This document shows positions 1 through 5,445 of a DNA stretch of 5,445 nucleotides, one piece after another. How positions within the stretch are numbered: the stretch's first letter is position 1; every line of letters starts with the position of its first letter. The translations under genes and the position numbers were made by a program. The notes under the pieces are model-generated. The model was not told where the DNA came from and made no database searches. It saw nothing but the letters and a program-made list of their open reading frames with translations. The stretch is from an uncultured Collinsella sp. (GTDB lineage: Bacteria > Actinomycetota > Coriobacteriia > Coriobacteriales > Coriobacteriaceae), in NCBI GenBank assembly GCA_902492825.1, contig CABUMZ010000120.1, positions 1 through 5,445 of the forward strand. The letters are read 5' to 3'.

Positions 1-750
1 CAGGCCCTTGATGCGACTCGAGGTACCCATGGTCTTCCACGCGGCGAACAGGCCCAGCGCAAGGGAGATCACCAGGGCAAGGCCGCTCGTTTTAATGGAC
101 ACCCAAAACGGGCGATAGTCGATGTCGCCCAAAAAGGAGACCAGAGAGGTCAAGGGCCCTTGCTCATCCCGCAACATGACAGACGACGCCTCTACCATTT
201 GAGCGCTATCAAGCCAACGCGCGCCGCCCTTGGCATCACCCGAGGCTGATGCAATCACCACATAGCGGTCCCCATCCGCACCGCGCTCGTCAAAGCCATA
301 GGTATACCCACCGGCATCAAACGTTGTTTCCGCCGTGACATACCAAGGAAGATTCACGTCCCCTAGCTGCGCACCTCCCATGCAGTTTGCGCTGTCGAGC
401 TTACAGACGAGGGCCTTGAGACCCGATACGCACTCGTTATCCTGCGGATCCAACCCATACTTCTCGACCGCCTTGGGCGATATCCACACCACAACGCGAT
501 CGGCAGCAGGCGCCACTACAAGGTCCACGTCCTCGTCAACGGGAAACCGGTAGCCCTCAGGCTGGCCCTCCATGGCACGAGCGGTCCCCTTGGCCAACCG
601 CTCAAAACCCTCGATCCCATAGGAAAGCCCATGAGCGGTCGCAGCAACCTGGGCCCCGTCCTCAGCGTCCCCAGCAAACGCAAATCCCGGCACCCAGCAA
701 AGCGCGAAGATCAAAGCACAGGCGACAAGCATGCGAAATCTATTAAGCAC
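1..750 (-). CDS. modB: Molybdate ABC transporter permease ModB with exported N-terminal domain (partial, C-terminus off left edge)
   Basis: Inner-membrane permease of a molybdate importer; only the first 250 codons are present. Residues 1-26 look like a signal peptide (basic start with R4 and R6, hydrophobic core, AFA-GD cleavage-like site). About 185 soluble residues follow, which I do not recognise, with cysteines at 107, 116 and 123. Around residues 211-250 the sequence matches the beginning of bacterial ModB: a WVSIKTSGLALVISLALG-like first membrane helix, then A-W-K and S-R-I-K-G-L, where ModB continues into its permease core. The GTG at 750 is chosen because GGAG lies 6 bases upstream (757-760) and it supplies the basic signal-peptide start; the in-frame ATG at 732 has no ribosome binding site. 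It follows modA by 68 bases and is probably cotranscribed. ModB proteins are normally about 220-270 residues with no such extension. The permease call rests on one helix plus the modA context, so a related oxyanion permease (tungstate) is possible. Confidence 0.8.
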   Translation of the reverse strand, partial: MLNRFRMLVACALIFALCWVPGFAFAGDAEDGAQVAATAHGLSYGIEGFERLAKGTARAMEGQPEGYRFPVDEDVDLVVAPAADRVVVWISPKAVEKYGLDPQDNECVSGLKALVCKLDSANCMGGAQLGDVNLPWYVTAETTFDAGGYTYGFDERGADGDRYVVIASASGDAKGGARWLDSAQMVEASSVMLRDEQGPLTSLVSFLGDIDYRPFWVSIKTSGLALVISLALGLFAAWKTMGTSSRIKGL

Positions 751-756
751 GAAAAG

Positions 757-760
757 CTCC
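757..760 (-). promoter_or_regulatory. Ribosome binding site deciding the modB GTG start
   Basis: GGAG on the minus strand, 6 bases before the GTG at 750. The alternative ATG at 732 has no comparable purine-rich sequence at the right distance. Confidence 0.65.
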
Positions 761-818
761 AAGCGAATACAAGGACGGAGTGAAACACAAAACGATGGAA
801 TTATCGCGCCAAGCCGCA

Positions 819-1691
819 CTACGCGGAAAGCTCAAAGCCGTACTTAGCCCAAATCTTCTGAGCCTTCTTGTTGGACAGGCAAAAGTCGATAAACGCCTTG
901 GCCTCGTCGGCGTGCTCGGAGCCATCGGCGACAGCACCCGGGTACACGATGAGCTTGTGCGAGTCCTCGGAGCACACGAAGGCCTCCTCGATGCCGTCGT
1001 AGCGGAAGATGTCGGAGCTGTAGACAAAACCCGCCACGCAGTCGCCTGTAGAGACGTAAGACGCAGCGGTGCCGACCTTGTCGGCCAGGGCTACCTTGTC
1101 GGCGAGCTCGGGCGCGTACTCGCCGTCGTCGCCCTCGGTACCGGTATAGAGGCCCACGGAAGCCAGCGCCTGGTTGGCGTACTTGCCGGCGGGGACGGTC
1201 TTGGCGTCGCCGATGGCAATCTTACCGTCCAGATTCGCGACGTCGGCGATGGCCTCGACCTTAGTATCGGAGCCCTCGGCGCGAATGATCACGAGGTCGT
1301 TGACGAACATGTCCTCACGGGTGTCGGCGTCGACGAGCTCGCCGTCCTCGGCGTCATCCATGGTGCCCTTGGAGGCCGTGATAAGCACGTCGACGGCGGC
1401 ACCGGCGCGCATTTGCTCGACAAGGTCGCCGGACGCCTTAAACTGCGTGTCGGCAAACGTGGTACCGGTCTGGTCGGTGTAGAGCTCCTGAACCTCGGGC
1501 AGAGCCTTCTCGAGCGAGTTGGCAGCAAAGACCTGCAACTCGACAGCTTTCTTGGAAGATGCCTTAGCAGAACCGGCATCGGATCCGGCCGGCTCGGACG
1601 TCTTGTTGCCCGAGCAGCCGGCAAGGCCAAGGCCGGCGGCAGCGGCAGCAGAAAGCGAGACGAAACCGCGGCGAGAAACCATATCGAACAT
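819..1691 (-). CDS. modA: Molybdate-binding lipoprotein ModA
   Basis: Extracytoplasmic solute-binding protein that captures molybdate (possibly also tungstate) and delivers it to the ModB permease; 290 residues. The N-terminus has a twin-arginine motif, SRRGFVSL (residues 6-13), an alanine-rich hydrophobic stretch, and a lipobox LAGC with the lipidated cysteine at residue 26. A low-complexity Ser/Ala/Gly linker runs to about residue 49. The mature domain has the ModA landmarks: FAANSL (55-60), the FKASGDLVEQM loop (84-94), AAVDVLITAS (98-107), KTVPAGKYANQAL (164-176) and FVYSSD (222-227). The ATG at 1691 has AAAGGG 6 bases upstream (1698-1703). The in-frame TTG at 1697 directly abuts that site, and the ATG at 1682 is 15 bases from it, so both are less likely. 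It is the first gene of a unit with its own promoter, separated from mog by a terminator. Specificity for molybdate over tungstate cannot be read from sequence alone; the neighbouring cofactor genes favour molybdate. Confidence 0.93.
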   Translation of the reverse strand: MFDMVSRRGFVSLSAAAAAGLGLAGCSGNKTSEPAGSDAGSAKASSKKAVELQVFAANSLEKALPEVQELYTDQTGTTFADTQFKASGDLVEQMRAGAAVDVLITASKGTMDDAEDGELVDADTREDMFVNDLVIIRAEGSDTKVEAIADVANLDGKIAIGDAKTVPAGKYANQALASVGLYTGTEGDDGEYAPELADKVALADKVGTAASYVSTGDCVAGFVYSSDIFRYDGIEEAFVCSEDSHKLIVYPGAVADGSEHADEAKAFIDFCLSNKKAQKIWAKYGFELSA

Positions 1692-1751
1692 GTTCAACCC
1701 TTTCGAAAGCGACGCCCGGGCACCCCGCCACGGGCTTTATTCTGTAATTAG

Positions 1752-1780
1752 ATTATATTTTCGTGCGAATAATGTTTGCG
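1752..1780 (-). promoter_or_regulatory. Probable modA promoter
   Basis: A perfect TATAAT lies on the minus strand at 1757-1752 in an AT-rich tract, placing transcription start near 1745 and giving modA a leader of about 55 bases. The -35 region is poor: no TTGACA-like hexamer at 16-18 bases, the best being weak GCAAAC/CGCAAA/TCGCAA choices around 1774-1781. A weak -35 beside palindromes suggests regulated initiation, but this is inference. Confidence 0.45.
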
Positions 1781-1819
1781 ATAAATATTTCTCGCCTGAT
1801 AATTATCTTTTACCGATAA
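1778..1819. promoter_or_regulatory. Candidate operator region upstream of modA (palindromes and GATAA repeats)
   Basis: Positions 1778-1795 form an 18-base near-perfect palindrome (GCGA, one mismatched pair, AAATATTT, TCGC). Positions 1798-1807 are the perfect palindrome GATAATTATC. GATAA occurs on the plus strand at 1780, 1798 and 1815, that is at 18- and 17-base spacing. The cluster overlaps and lies just upstream of the -35 position of the modA promoter, where a molybdate-responsive regulator such as ModE could act. I cannot match it confidently to the enterobacterial ModE site, so the regulator is unknown. Confidence 0.35.
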
Positions 1820-1847
1820 CCACGAAACGGCCCCGCCGTCGCTGCAT

Positions 1848-1882
1848 AAAAAAGGCGGAGCAGCCCGTAAGGTCGCTCCGCC
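1848..1882 (-). terminator. Rho-independent terminator after mog
   Basis: On the minus strand, GGCGGAGC (1882-1875) pairs perfectly with GCTCCGCC (1861-1854) across a 13-base loop, followed at once by six T (1853-1848). It begins 13 bases past the mog stop codon and ends the moeA-mog unit, separating it from modA. Confidence 0.92.
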
Positions 1883-1895
1883 GCAGGTAGTGCGC

Positions 1896-2375
1896 TTATT
1901 TGGTGTGCCCGCCGCCCGCCGTCATTTGGGCCGCATGCTCCAGCTGATCGCTCACGGCCTCCCAGCTTTCGCGGGCCGCTTTCGTAGATCCCGGAAAATT
2001 GATGACAAGCGTATGCCCACGCTGCATGCACATGGCGCGCGAGAGCATGGCGCGGCGCGTCTTAGTCATGGAGTATGCACGGATTGCCTCGGCAATACCC
2101 GGCACATCGCGGTCGCAGACGGCACGCGTCGCCTCGGGCGTCACATCGCGCATCGAAAGCCCCGTGCCGCCGCAGGTGAGCACGACATTGGCGTGGCACT
2201 CATCGGCGGCTTCCACAATGGCATCACCGATCTCGCTGGCGTCGTCGCGCACGACCACATGCGAGGCGACCGTCCAGCCCTGCGCCACGATGAGCTCCTC
2301 GAGGGCAGCGCCCGCCTCGTCCTGGGCAAGGTCGCGCGTATCCGAGCACGTCACGATCGAAATCTTCAACTCCAT
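1896..2375 (-). CDS. mog: MogA/MoaB-family molybdopterin adenylyltransferase
   Basis: Cytosolic enzyme of molybdenum cofactor synthesis. Members activate molybdopterin by adenylylation with ATP, making the substrate that MoeA uses for metal insertion. The 159-residue protein is a single MoCF-biosynthesis domain of normal length. The strand-start KISIVTCSD (residues 4-12), CGGTGLSMRDVTPEAT (68-83), DVPGIAEAIR (90-99) and VINFPGSTKAARESWEA (124-140) match the family; GGTG and RDVTPE form the pterin-binding active site. The ATG at 2375 is preceded by a strong AGGAGG (2382-2387) 6 bases upstream. Extending the frame to 2447 would run into moeA and is not supported. The moeA stop (2388-2386) lies inside the ribosome binding site, leaving a 10-base gap, so translation is probably coupled. 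MogA and MoaB paralogues are hard to separate by eye: the PGST motif is MoaB-like and RDVTPEAT is common to both. The enzymatic role is therefore inferred from the family. Confidence 0.92.
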   Translation of the reverse strand: MELKISIVTCSDTRDLAQDEAGAALEELIVAQGWTVASHVVVRDDASEIGDAIVEAADECHANVVLTCGGTGLSMRDVTPEATRAVCDRDVPGIAEAIRAYSMTKTRRAMLSRAMCMQRGHTLVINFPGSTKAARESWEAVSDQLEHAAQMTAGGGHTK

Positions 2376-2381
2376 AGTCTT

Positions 2382-2387
2382 CCTCCT
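2382..2387 (-). promoter_or_regulatory. Strong mog ribosome binding site overlapping the moeA stop
   Basis: AGGAGG on the minus strand, with the moeA TAG (2388-2386) overlapping its first bases, and 6 bases before the mog ATG. It fixes the mog start at 2375 and suggests that ribosomes finishing moeA can reinitiate on mog. Confidence 0.85.
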
Positions 2388-3648
2388 ACAACACCGTTCC
2401 CTCGGGCAGGTCGACGCGAACAACGTCCACGACATCGCCCGCCGCAAGGTCGCACGGACCCTCGTTAATACGCAGCAGGCTGTTGGCCCGCTGCATCGTG
2501 CCGAGCAGCGCCGAATTCTGCGTCTTGGCCTCGGTCACCAACAACTCACCGGTCTCGGGGTCGCGCGAAACCGTGGCGCGATCGAAGAAGCGTCGGTCCT
2601 GGCGCTTCTTCACGCCGTGTGTGAGCGTCGCCTGCTGCACGGGACGCGCACCCTCGGAAAAGCCGCGCATCTTGCGAATCGCCGGACGGGCGAGCATCTC
2701 AAAGCCCACGTACGCCGCGGCCGGATTGCCTGAAAGCCCCAGGTAGGGCTTACACCCGAGCAAGCCAAACGTGATGGCCTTGCCCGGACGCATCGAGATG
2801 CGATCGAACAGCACCTCGCCCTCGCGCCGGACGAGCGCCGTCACGTAGTCGTAATCGCCCGCCGAGGCACCACCGCTCGTAATGACAAAATCGCACTCCT
2901 GCACGGCGCGATGCACCAGCTCGGCAATCGCCTGCTCATCATCGGGCGCAATGCCGTAGAACACGGGCTCGGCGCCGGCATCGAGCGCTTCGGCCATCAA
3001 CGCCGACGAGTTGGAGTCGCGAATCTGCCCGCGCGCCGGCAGCTCACCCGGCGCGACCAGCTCCGTGCCCAGCGAGATAATGCCCACGCGCGGAGCGGCA
3101 TGGACCTTCACGCTCGCGTAACCGGCGCTTGCCAGCAGGCCGGCGCCGGCCGGAGCCACAACCTCACCGGCGCGCATTACGACGTCGCCGGCATGGGCCT
3201 CCTCGGCGGCAGAGCGAACGTTCTCCCCCACCTTGGCCGGCGCCGAGAACCTCACACGCGAGCCCTCGTTGCCGTCACCGTCGAGTACATCGACGATCTC
3301 GTACTTCAACACGGCATCGGCACCTTCGGGTACCGGCGCGCCCGTCATGATGCGGACCGTCTCGCCCGCGCCGATTACGCCCTCAAACACATGTCCCGCA
3401 GCCTCGTGTCCGATAACGTCGAGCGTCACCGGCGCCTCGCCAGACGCCTGCGCCAAGTCCGCCGAGCGCACGGCATATCCGTCCATAGCACTGTTGGCAA
3501 ACGGCGAGATGTCGATGTCGGCCACCGCGTCCTCGGCCAAGGGAAGACCGGTGGCCTGCCACACGGGAATCTCGACGAGATCGGTCGGAGCAACGTGCGA
3601 CAGAACAATCGACTGCGCGTCCTCCAGCGGAATGAGTTTCTCTGCCAT
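2386..3648 (-). CDS. moeA: Molybdopterin molybdotransferase MoeA
   Basis: Cytosolic enzyme that takes adenylylated molybdopterin and molybdate and forms active molybdenum cofactor. Its 420 residues are close to the usual 400-410 or so. The N-terminal/linker region carries SPFANSAMDGYAVR (residues 48-61) with the conserved Asp56, and VRIMTGAPVPEGADAVLKYE (98-117). The MPT-binding domain starts near 187 and carries SLGTEL (192-197), IRDSNS (209-214), TSGGASAGDYDYV (257-269), MRPGKAITFG (286-295) and GLSGNPAAAYVGFE (304-317). The C-terminal beta domain is about 335-420. No key motif is missing. The ATG at 3648 has AAGAGG (3654-3659) 5 bases upstream; the GTG at 3654 overlaps that site and is unlikely. 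It is the first gene of the moeA-mog unit and is divergent from the CLC antiporter gene. Some organisms have MoeA paralogues for tungsten; sequence by eye cannot exclude that here. Confidence 0.96.
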   Translation of the reverse strand: MAEKLIPLEDAQSIVLSHVAPTDLVEIPVWQATGLPLAEDAVADIDISPFANSAMDGYAVRSADLAQASGEAPVTLDVIGHEAAGHVFEGVIGAGETVRIMTGAPVPEGADAVLKYEIVDVLDGDGNEGSRVRFSAPAKVGENVRSAAEEAHAGDVVMRAGEVVAPAGAGLLASAGYASVKVHAAPRVGIISLGTELVAPGELPARGQIRDSNSSALMAEALDAGAEPVFYGIAPDDEQAIAELVHRAVQECDFVITSGGASAGDYDYVTALVRREGEVLFDRISMRPGKAITFGLLGCKPYLGLSGNPAAAYVGFEMLARPAIRKMRGFSEGARPVQQATLTHGVKKRQDRRFFDRATVSRDPETGELLVTEAKTQNSALLGTMQRANSLLRINEGPCDLAAGDVVDVVRVDLPEGTVL

Positions 3649-3705
3649 ATGCACCTCTTAATGCCACGGCGCACAACAGGGGCGCCGATTCTTTATGCTT
3701 GTCTC

Positions 3706-3711
3706 AGTATA
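3706..3711 (-). promoter_or_regulatory. Possible -10 box for moeA
   Basis: TATACT on the minus strand (five of six matches to TATAAT), about 58 bases upstream of the moeA ATG. I find no convincing -35 at the normal distance, so this is tentative. It is the best candidate in the 3649-3760 stretch. Confidence 0.25.
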
Positions 3712-3823
3712 ATCCCCAGACGCACGACCGCGACTTGGCCTGTACCCGCAAATACACCTGTCGGCCGCAAGCCACGAAACAGAATCGAAACCAACCCACC
3801 GGCTCGTCGCGTTTACCGCGTTT

Positions 3824-3829
3824 TATAAT
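3824..3829 (+). promoter_or_regulatory. Probable -10 box of the CLC antiporter gene
   Basis: Perfect TATAAT ending 29 bases before the ATG at 3859, which would give a short leader of roughly 20 bases. No TTGACA-like -35 is evident at 16-18 bases upstream. The short leader leaves no room for a riboswitch downstream of this promoter. Confidence 0.45.
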
Positions 3830-3858
3830 GCTTGCGTTGCAACCTAAAAGAGGAACGT

Positions 3859-5280
3859 ATGACTCATAACGACAAACCCGAAAGCGCAAACGAGGCGCAA
3901 GACCATCCCCAGTCGCTCGACGACGGCGGCTTTTTCTCCCTGAACGACGTCATCACGGCAGGCAGGCATCAACTAACCCGCTCCGAGCATCTCTTGGCTG
4001 CCGACACGCGCCGCAACGCCCGCAACCTACTCGCGAGCGCCAAGTTGCTCGTACTCGTCGTCATCGTCTCGCTTGCCATGGGCATTGCCGCTTGGGCGTT
4101 TTTGGCCTCGTTGAATATCGCGACCGACTATCGCGAGCACCATGCGTGGATTTACGCGCTGCTTCCCGTTGTGGGCGTTGCCACCACATGGGTGTACAAA
4201 AACCACGGTCTTGCCGCCAAACGCGGTAACAACCTGGTCATCGACTCCGCTCTGGGCACACGCCTCATCCATATGCGCATGGCCGTCCTCACCTTCGTCT
4301 GCTCCACGCTCACGCACCTCACGGGCGGATCGGCCGGTCGCGAGGGAGCCGCGGTGCAGATTGGCGGCACCATCGCCAGCAACATCTCGAGCCTCGCCCA
4401 CCTCAAAAAGCATGACCACCACGACCTCATGCTCGCCGGCATCTCGTCGGCCTTTGGCGCCGTATTTGGCTCGCCCCTTGCCGGAGCTTTCTTTGGCATG
4501 GAGATGTGCTTTATCGGCAAGATCGACTACACGGCGGGCATCTACTGCCTGGTCGCCTCGTTTACCGGCTACTTTACGTCGCTTGCCTTGGGAACCGAGT
4601 ACGAGGCGAATGTCATCGCCAGCGTTCCCGCCATGGCACCTCGGACGGTTGTCATCGTAGTCATCAGCGCCATTATCTTCGGCCTGACGGCACGCCTCTT
4701 TGCCTGGTCGGTTCGAACCGTCAAGAGCCTGTACGGTCGCTTTATCACCAATTACCTCGTTCGCGCACTCATAGGCGCACTCGTGGTTTTGGCCGCCTAT
4801 GCCCTCCTCGACGCCTGGGACTACGCCGGCCTGTCCACGTGGCTTTCCGGCGCCGGATTTGCCGGCAACACCACCCTGGCGGACGCAGCCATCAAGTTGG
4901 TCGTCACAGCGCTTACCCTGGGCGCGGGCTTCCAAGGCGGCGAGGTCACGCCCCTGTTTGGCATCGGTGCGGCACTCGGTGGCTGGATCGGCTGCCTTAC
5001 CGGGCTCGATCCCAGTTTTCTGGCGGCTCTCGGCATGCTCGGCGTGTTCTGTGCCGGCCTCAACGTGCCCATCACCACCTGCATGATGGCCATCGACCTG
5101 TTCCACGGCACGGCCGCCGGGTTCTTTGTCATCGTGGCCTTTATCAGCTACCTAACCGGCGGGCACCGCGGCGTGTACCCCGCCCAGCGCATCATCTCAC
5201 CCAAGCGCCGTTCGCTTATTGTGGATGAGGGCGGTACGGTAGCGGATGCTATCGAGCGCCACAACGACCTGATAGAGTAG
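3859..5280 (+). CDS. CLC-family anion/proton antiporter, probably fluoride type (CLC-F)
   Basis: Polytopic inner-membrane protein of 473 residues: a hydrophilic N-terminal tail to about 60, then roughly ten or more hydrophobic segments between 63 and 434, and a short tail without CBS domains. CLC landmarks are GGSAGREGAAVQIGG (156-170) with the external gating glutamate E162, FGSPLAGAFFGME (203-215), GAGFQGGEVTPLFGIGAALG (355-374), NVPITTCMMAIDLF (402-415) and the tyrosine of RGVYPAQR (437-444). The chloride-CLC motif GSGIP is replaced by RGNNLVID (122-129), and the third motif reads GGEVTPLF, as I recall for fluoride-exporting CLC-F proteins; that subfamily call is from memory. Its role would be proton-driven export of fluoride. 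The ATG at 3859 follows GAGG (3850-3853) by 5 bases; the upstream in-frame TTG at 3832 lies at the expected transcription start and is rejected. Divergent from moeA, with no obvious functional link to molybdenum. A chloride/proton exchanger is the alternative. Confidence 0.93.
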   Translation: MTHNDKPESANEAQDHPQSLDDGGFFSLNDVITAGRHQLTRSEHLLAADTRRNARNLLASAKLLVLVVIVSLAMGIAAWAFLASLNIATDYREHHAWIYALLPVVGVATTWVYKNHGLAAKRGNNLVIDSALGTRLIHMRMAVLTFVCSTLTHLTGGSAGREGAAVQIGGTIASNISSLAHLKKHDHHDLMLAGISSAFGAVFGSPLAGAFFGMEMCFIGKIDYTAGIYCLVASFTGYFTSLALGTEYEANVIASVPAMAPRTVVIVVISAIIFGLTARLFAWSVRTVKSLYGRFITNYLVRALIGALVVLAAYALLDAWDYAGLSTWLSGAGFAGNTTLADAAIKLVVTALTLGAGFQGGEVTPLFGIGAALGGWIGCLTGLDPSFLAALGMLGVFCAGLNVPITTCMMAIDLFHGTAAGFFVIVAFISYLTGGHRGVYPAQRIISPKRRSLIVDEGGTVADAIERHNDLIE

Positions 5281-5367
5281 ACGTAAGTATTCGCCGTGCA
5301 GCCACAATCAGGGGCAATTCGACCTGAGCGCGACCGCACTGTCATGTCACACGCCGGGAGTCGCCCC

Positions 5368-5445
5368 ATGCACGCAACTGATTTTGGTCGCACGCTCATC
5401 ATCGCCAATCCTGCCGCCCAGTCGGGCGCCGCGCGCGAGGTTGCC
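5368..5445 (+). CDS. Probable diacylglycerol-kinase-like lipid kinase (partial, N-terminal 26 codons)
   Basis: Only 26 residues are visible, running off the right edge. RTLIIANPAAQSGAA (residues 8-22) resembles the first strand and N-P-x-(S/A)-G nucleotide-binding loop of the diacylglycerol kinase catalytic family, enzymes that phosphorylate lipids with ATP at the inner face of the membrane. The ATG at 5368 has GGGAG (5356-5360) 7 bases upstream; the in-frame ATG at 5344 lacks a binding site. It lies 87 bases after the CLC gene on the same strand with no terminator between, so cotranscription is possible. The fragment is short, so the family call is tentative. Confidence 0.55.
   Translation, partial: MHATDFGRTLIIANPAAQSGAAREVA

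Larger units (their letters stand above)
3649..3858. other. Divergent intergenic region between moeA and the CLC gene
   Basis: 210 bases with no credible gene. It must hold the promoters of both flanking units. The moeA side has TATACT (3711-3706, minus), which overlaps a TATAAT on the plus strand (3708-3713); the CLC side has TATAAT at 3824-3829. The middle (about 3714-3815) shows no repeat, hairpin with T-run, or riboswitch that I can recognise. Confidence 0.7.

Noticed and set aside
793..806. CGAT-6-ATCG inverted repeat between modA and modB
   Set aside because: Four-base arms only; expected by chance and no T-run or promoter is associated.
1692..1697. TTG start two codons upstream of the modA ATG
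   Set aside because: It directly abuts the AAAGGG binding site, leaving no spacer; ATG at 1691 is at a proper 6-base distance.
1714..1740. Plus-strand hairpin GCCCG/CGGGC followed by a short T-rich run, resembling a weak terminator
   Set aside because: No plus-strand gene ends there, the stem is five pairs with a long loop, and the T-run is interrupted. More likely part of the modA leader.
780..1751. Long plus-strand open frame of 323 codons opposite modA
   Set aside because: Lies antisense to a well-recognised modA; low-complexity, family-less translation typical of the antisense frames of GC-rich genes.
3649..3705. Possible molybdenum-cofactor riboswitch in front of moeA
   Set aside because: The probable leader is under 60 bases, too short for the known large Moco RNA fold, and I see no matching conserved core.
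2911..3828. Long plus-strand open frame of 305 codons opposite moeA and its upstream region
   Set aside because: Antisense to an intact moeA with all motifs; translation is rich in Arg/His/Gly and resembles no protein.
3832..3858. TTG start extending the CLC protein by nine residues
   Set aside because: It sits 3 bases after the probable -10 box, at or before the expected transcription start, and has no binding site; ATG at 3859 has one.
4027..5106. Long minus-strand open frame of 359 codons opposite the CLC gene
   Set aside because: Complement of clear membrane-protein codons; the hydrophilic Gly/Asp/Arg/Ala-rich product is an artefact of antisense reading.
5281..5367. Terminator or promoter between the CLC gene and the lipid kinase gene
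   Set aside because: No stem followed by a T-run and no convincing -10/-35 pair is visible in these 87 bases.

Overview
The window looks like chromosomal DNA from a GC-rich, anaerobic actinobacterium, probably a gut member of the Coriobacteriia such as Collinsella. This is an inference from protein style, GC-rich codon use and gene content; there is no rRNA or other marker here to settle it. I see no mobile element, CRISPR array or RNA gene.

About two thirds of the window, on the minus strand, is devoted to molybdenum. In transcription order (right to left) it contains moeA (molybdopterin molybdotransferase, 3648-2386), a MogA/MoaB-family gene (2375-1896) whose ribosome binding site overlaps the moeA stop, a strong intrinsic terminator (1882-1848), an AT-rich regulatory region with a good -10 box and several short palindromes (about 1750-1822), modA (molybdate-binding lipoprotein, 1691-819), and the start of modB (molybdate permease, from 750 off the left edge). 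ModA and ModB import molybdate. The Mog-type protein adenylylates molybdopterin and MoeA inserts the molybdenum, so the two transcription units supply metal and assemble the cofactor. A modC ATPase gene would be expected beyond the left edge.

From 3649 to 3858 is a divergent intergenic region. To its right on the plus strand is a CLC-family antiporter (3859-5280) whose sequence motifs match the fluoride-exporting CLC-F branch better than the chloride branch. After an 87-base gap, the first 26 codons of a probable diacylglycerol-kinase-like lipid kinase run off the right edge.

The least ordinary features are the roughly 185-residue exported domain fused in front of the ModB permease, the combined Tat and lipoprotein signal on ModA, the palindrome-rich modA promoter region, and the CLC-F-type protein with no visible fluoride riboswitch. 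I do not see a clearly new multi-gene system.
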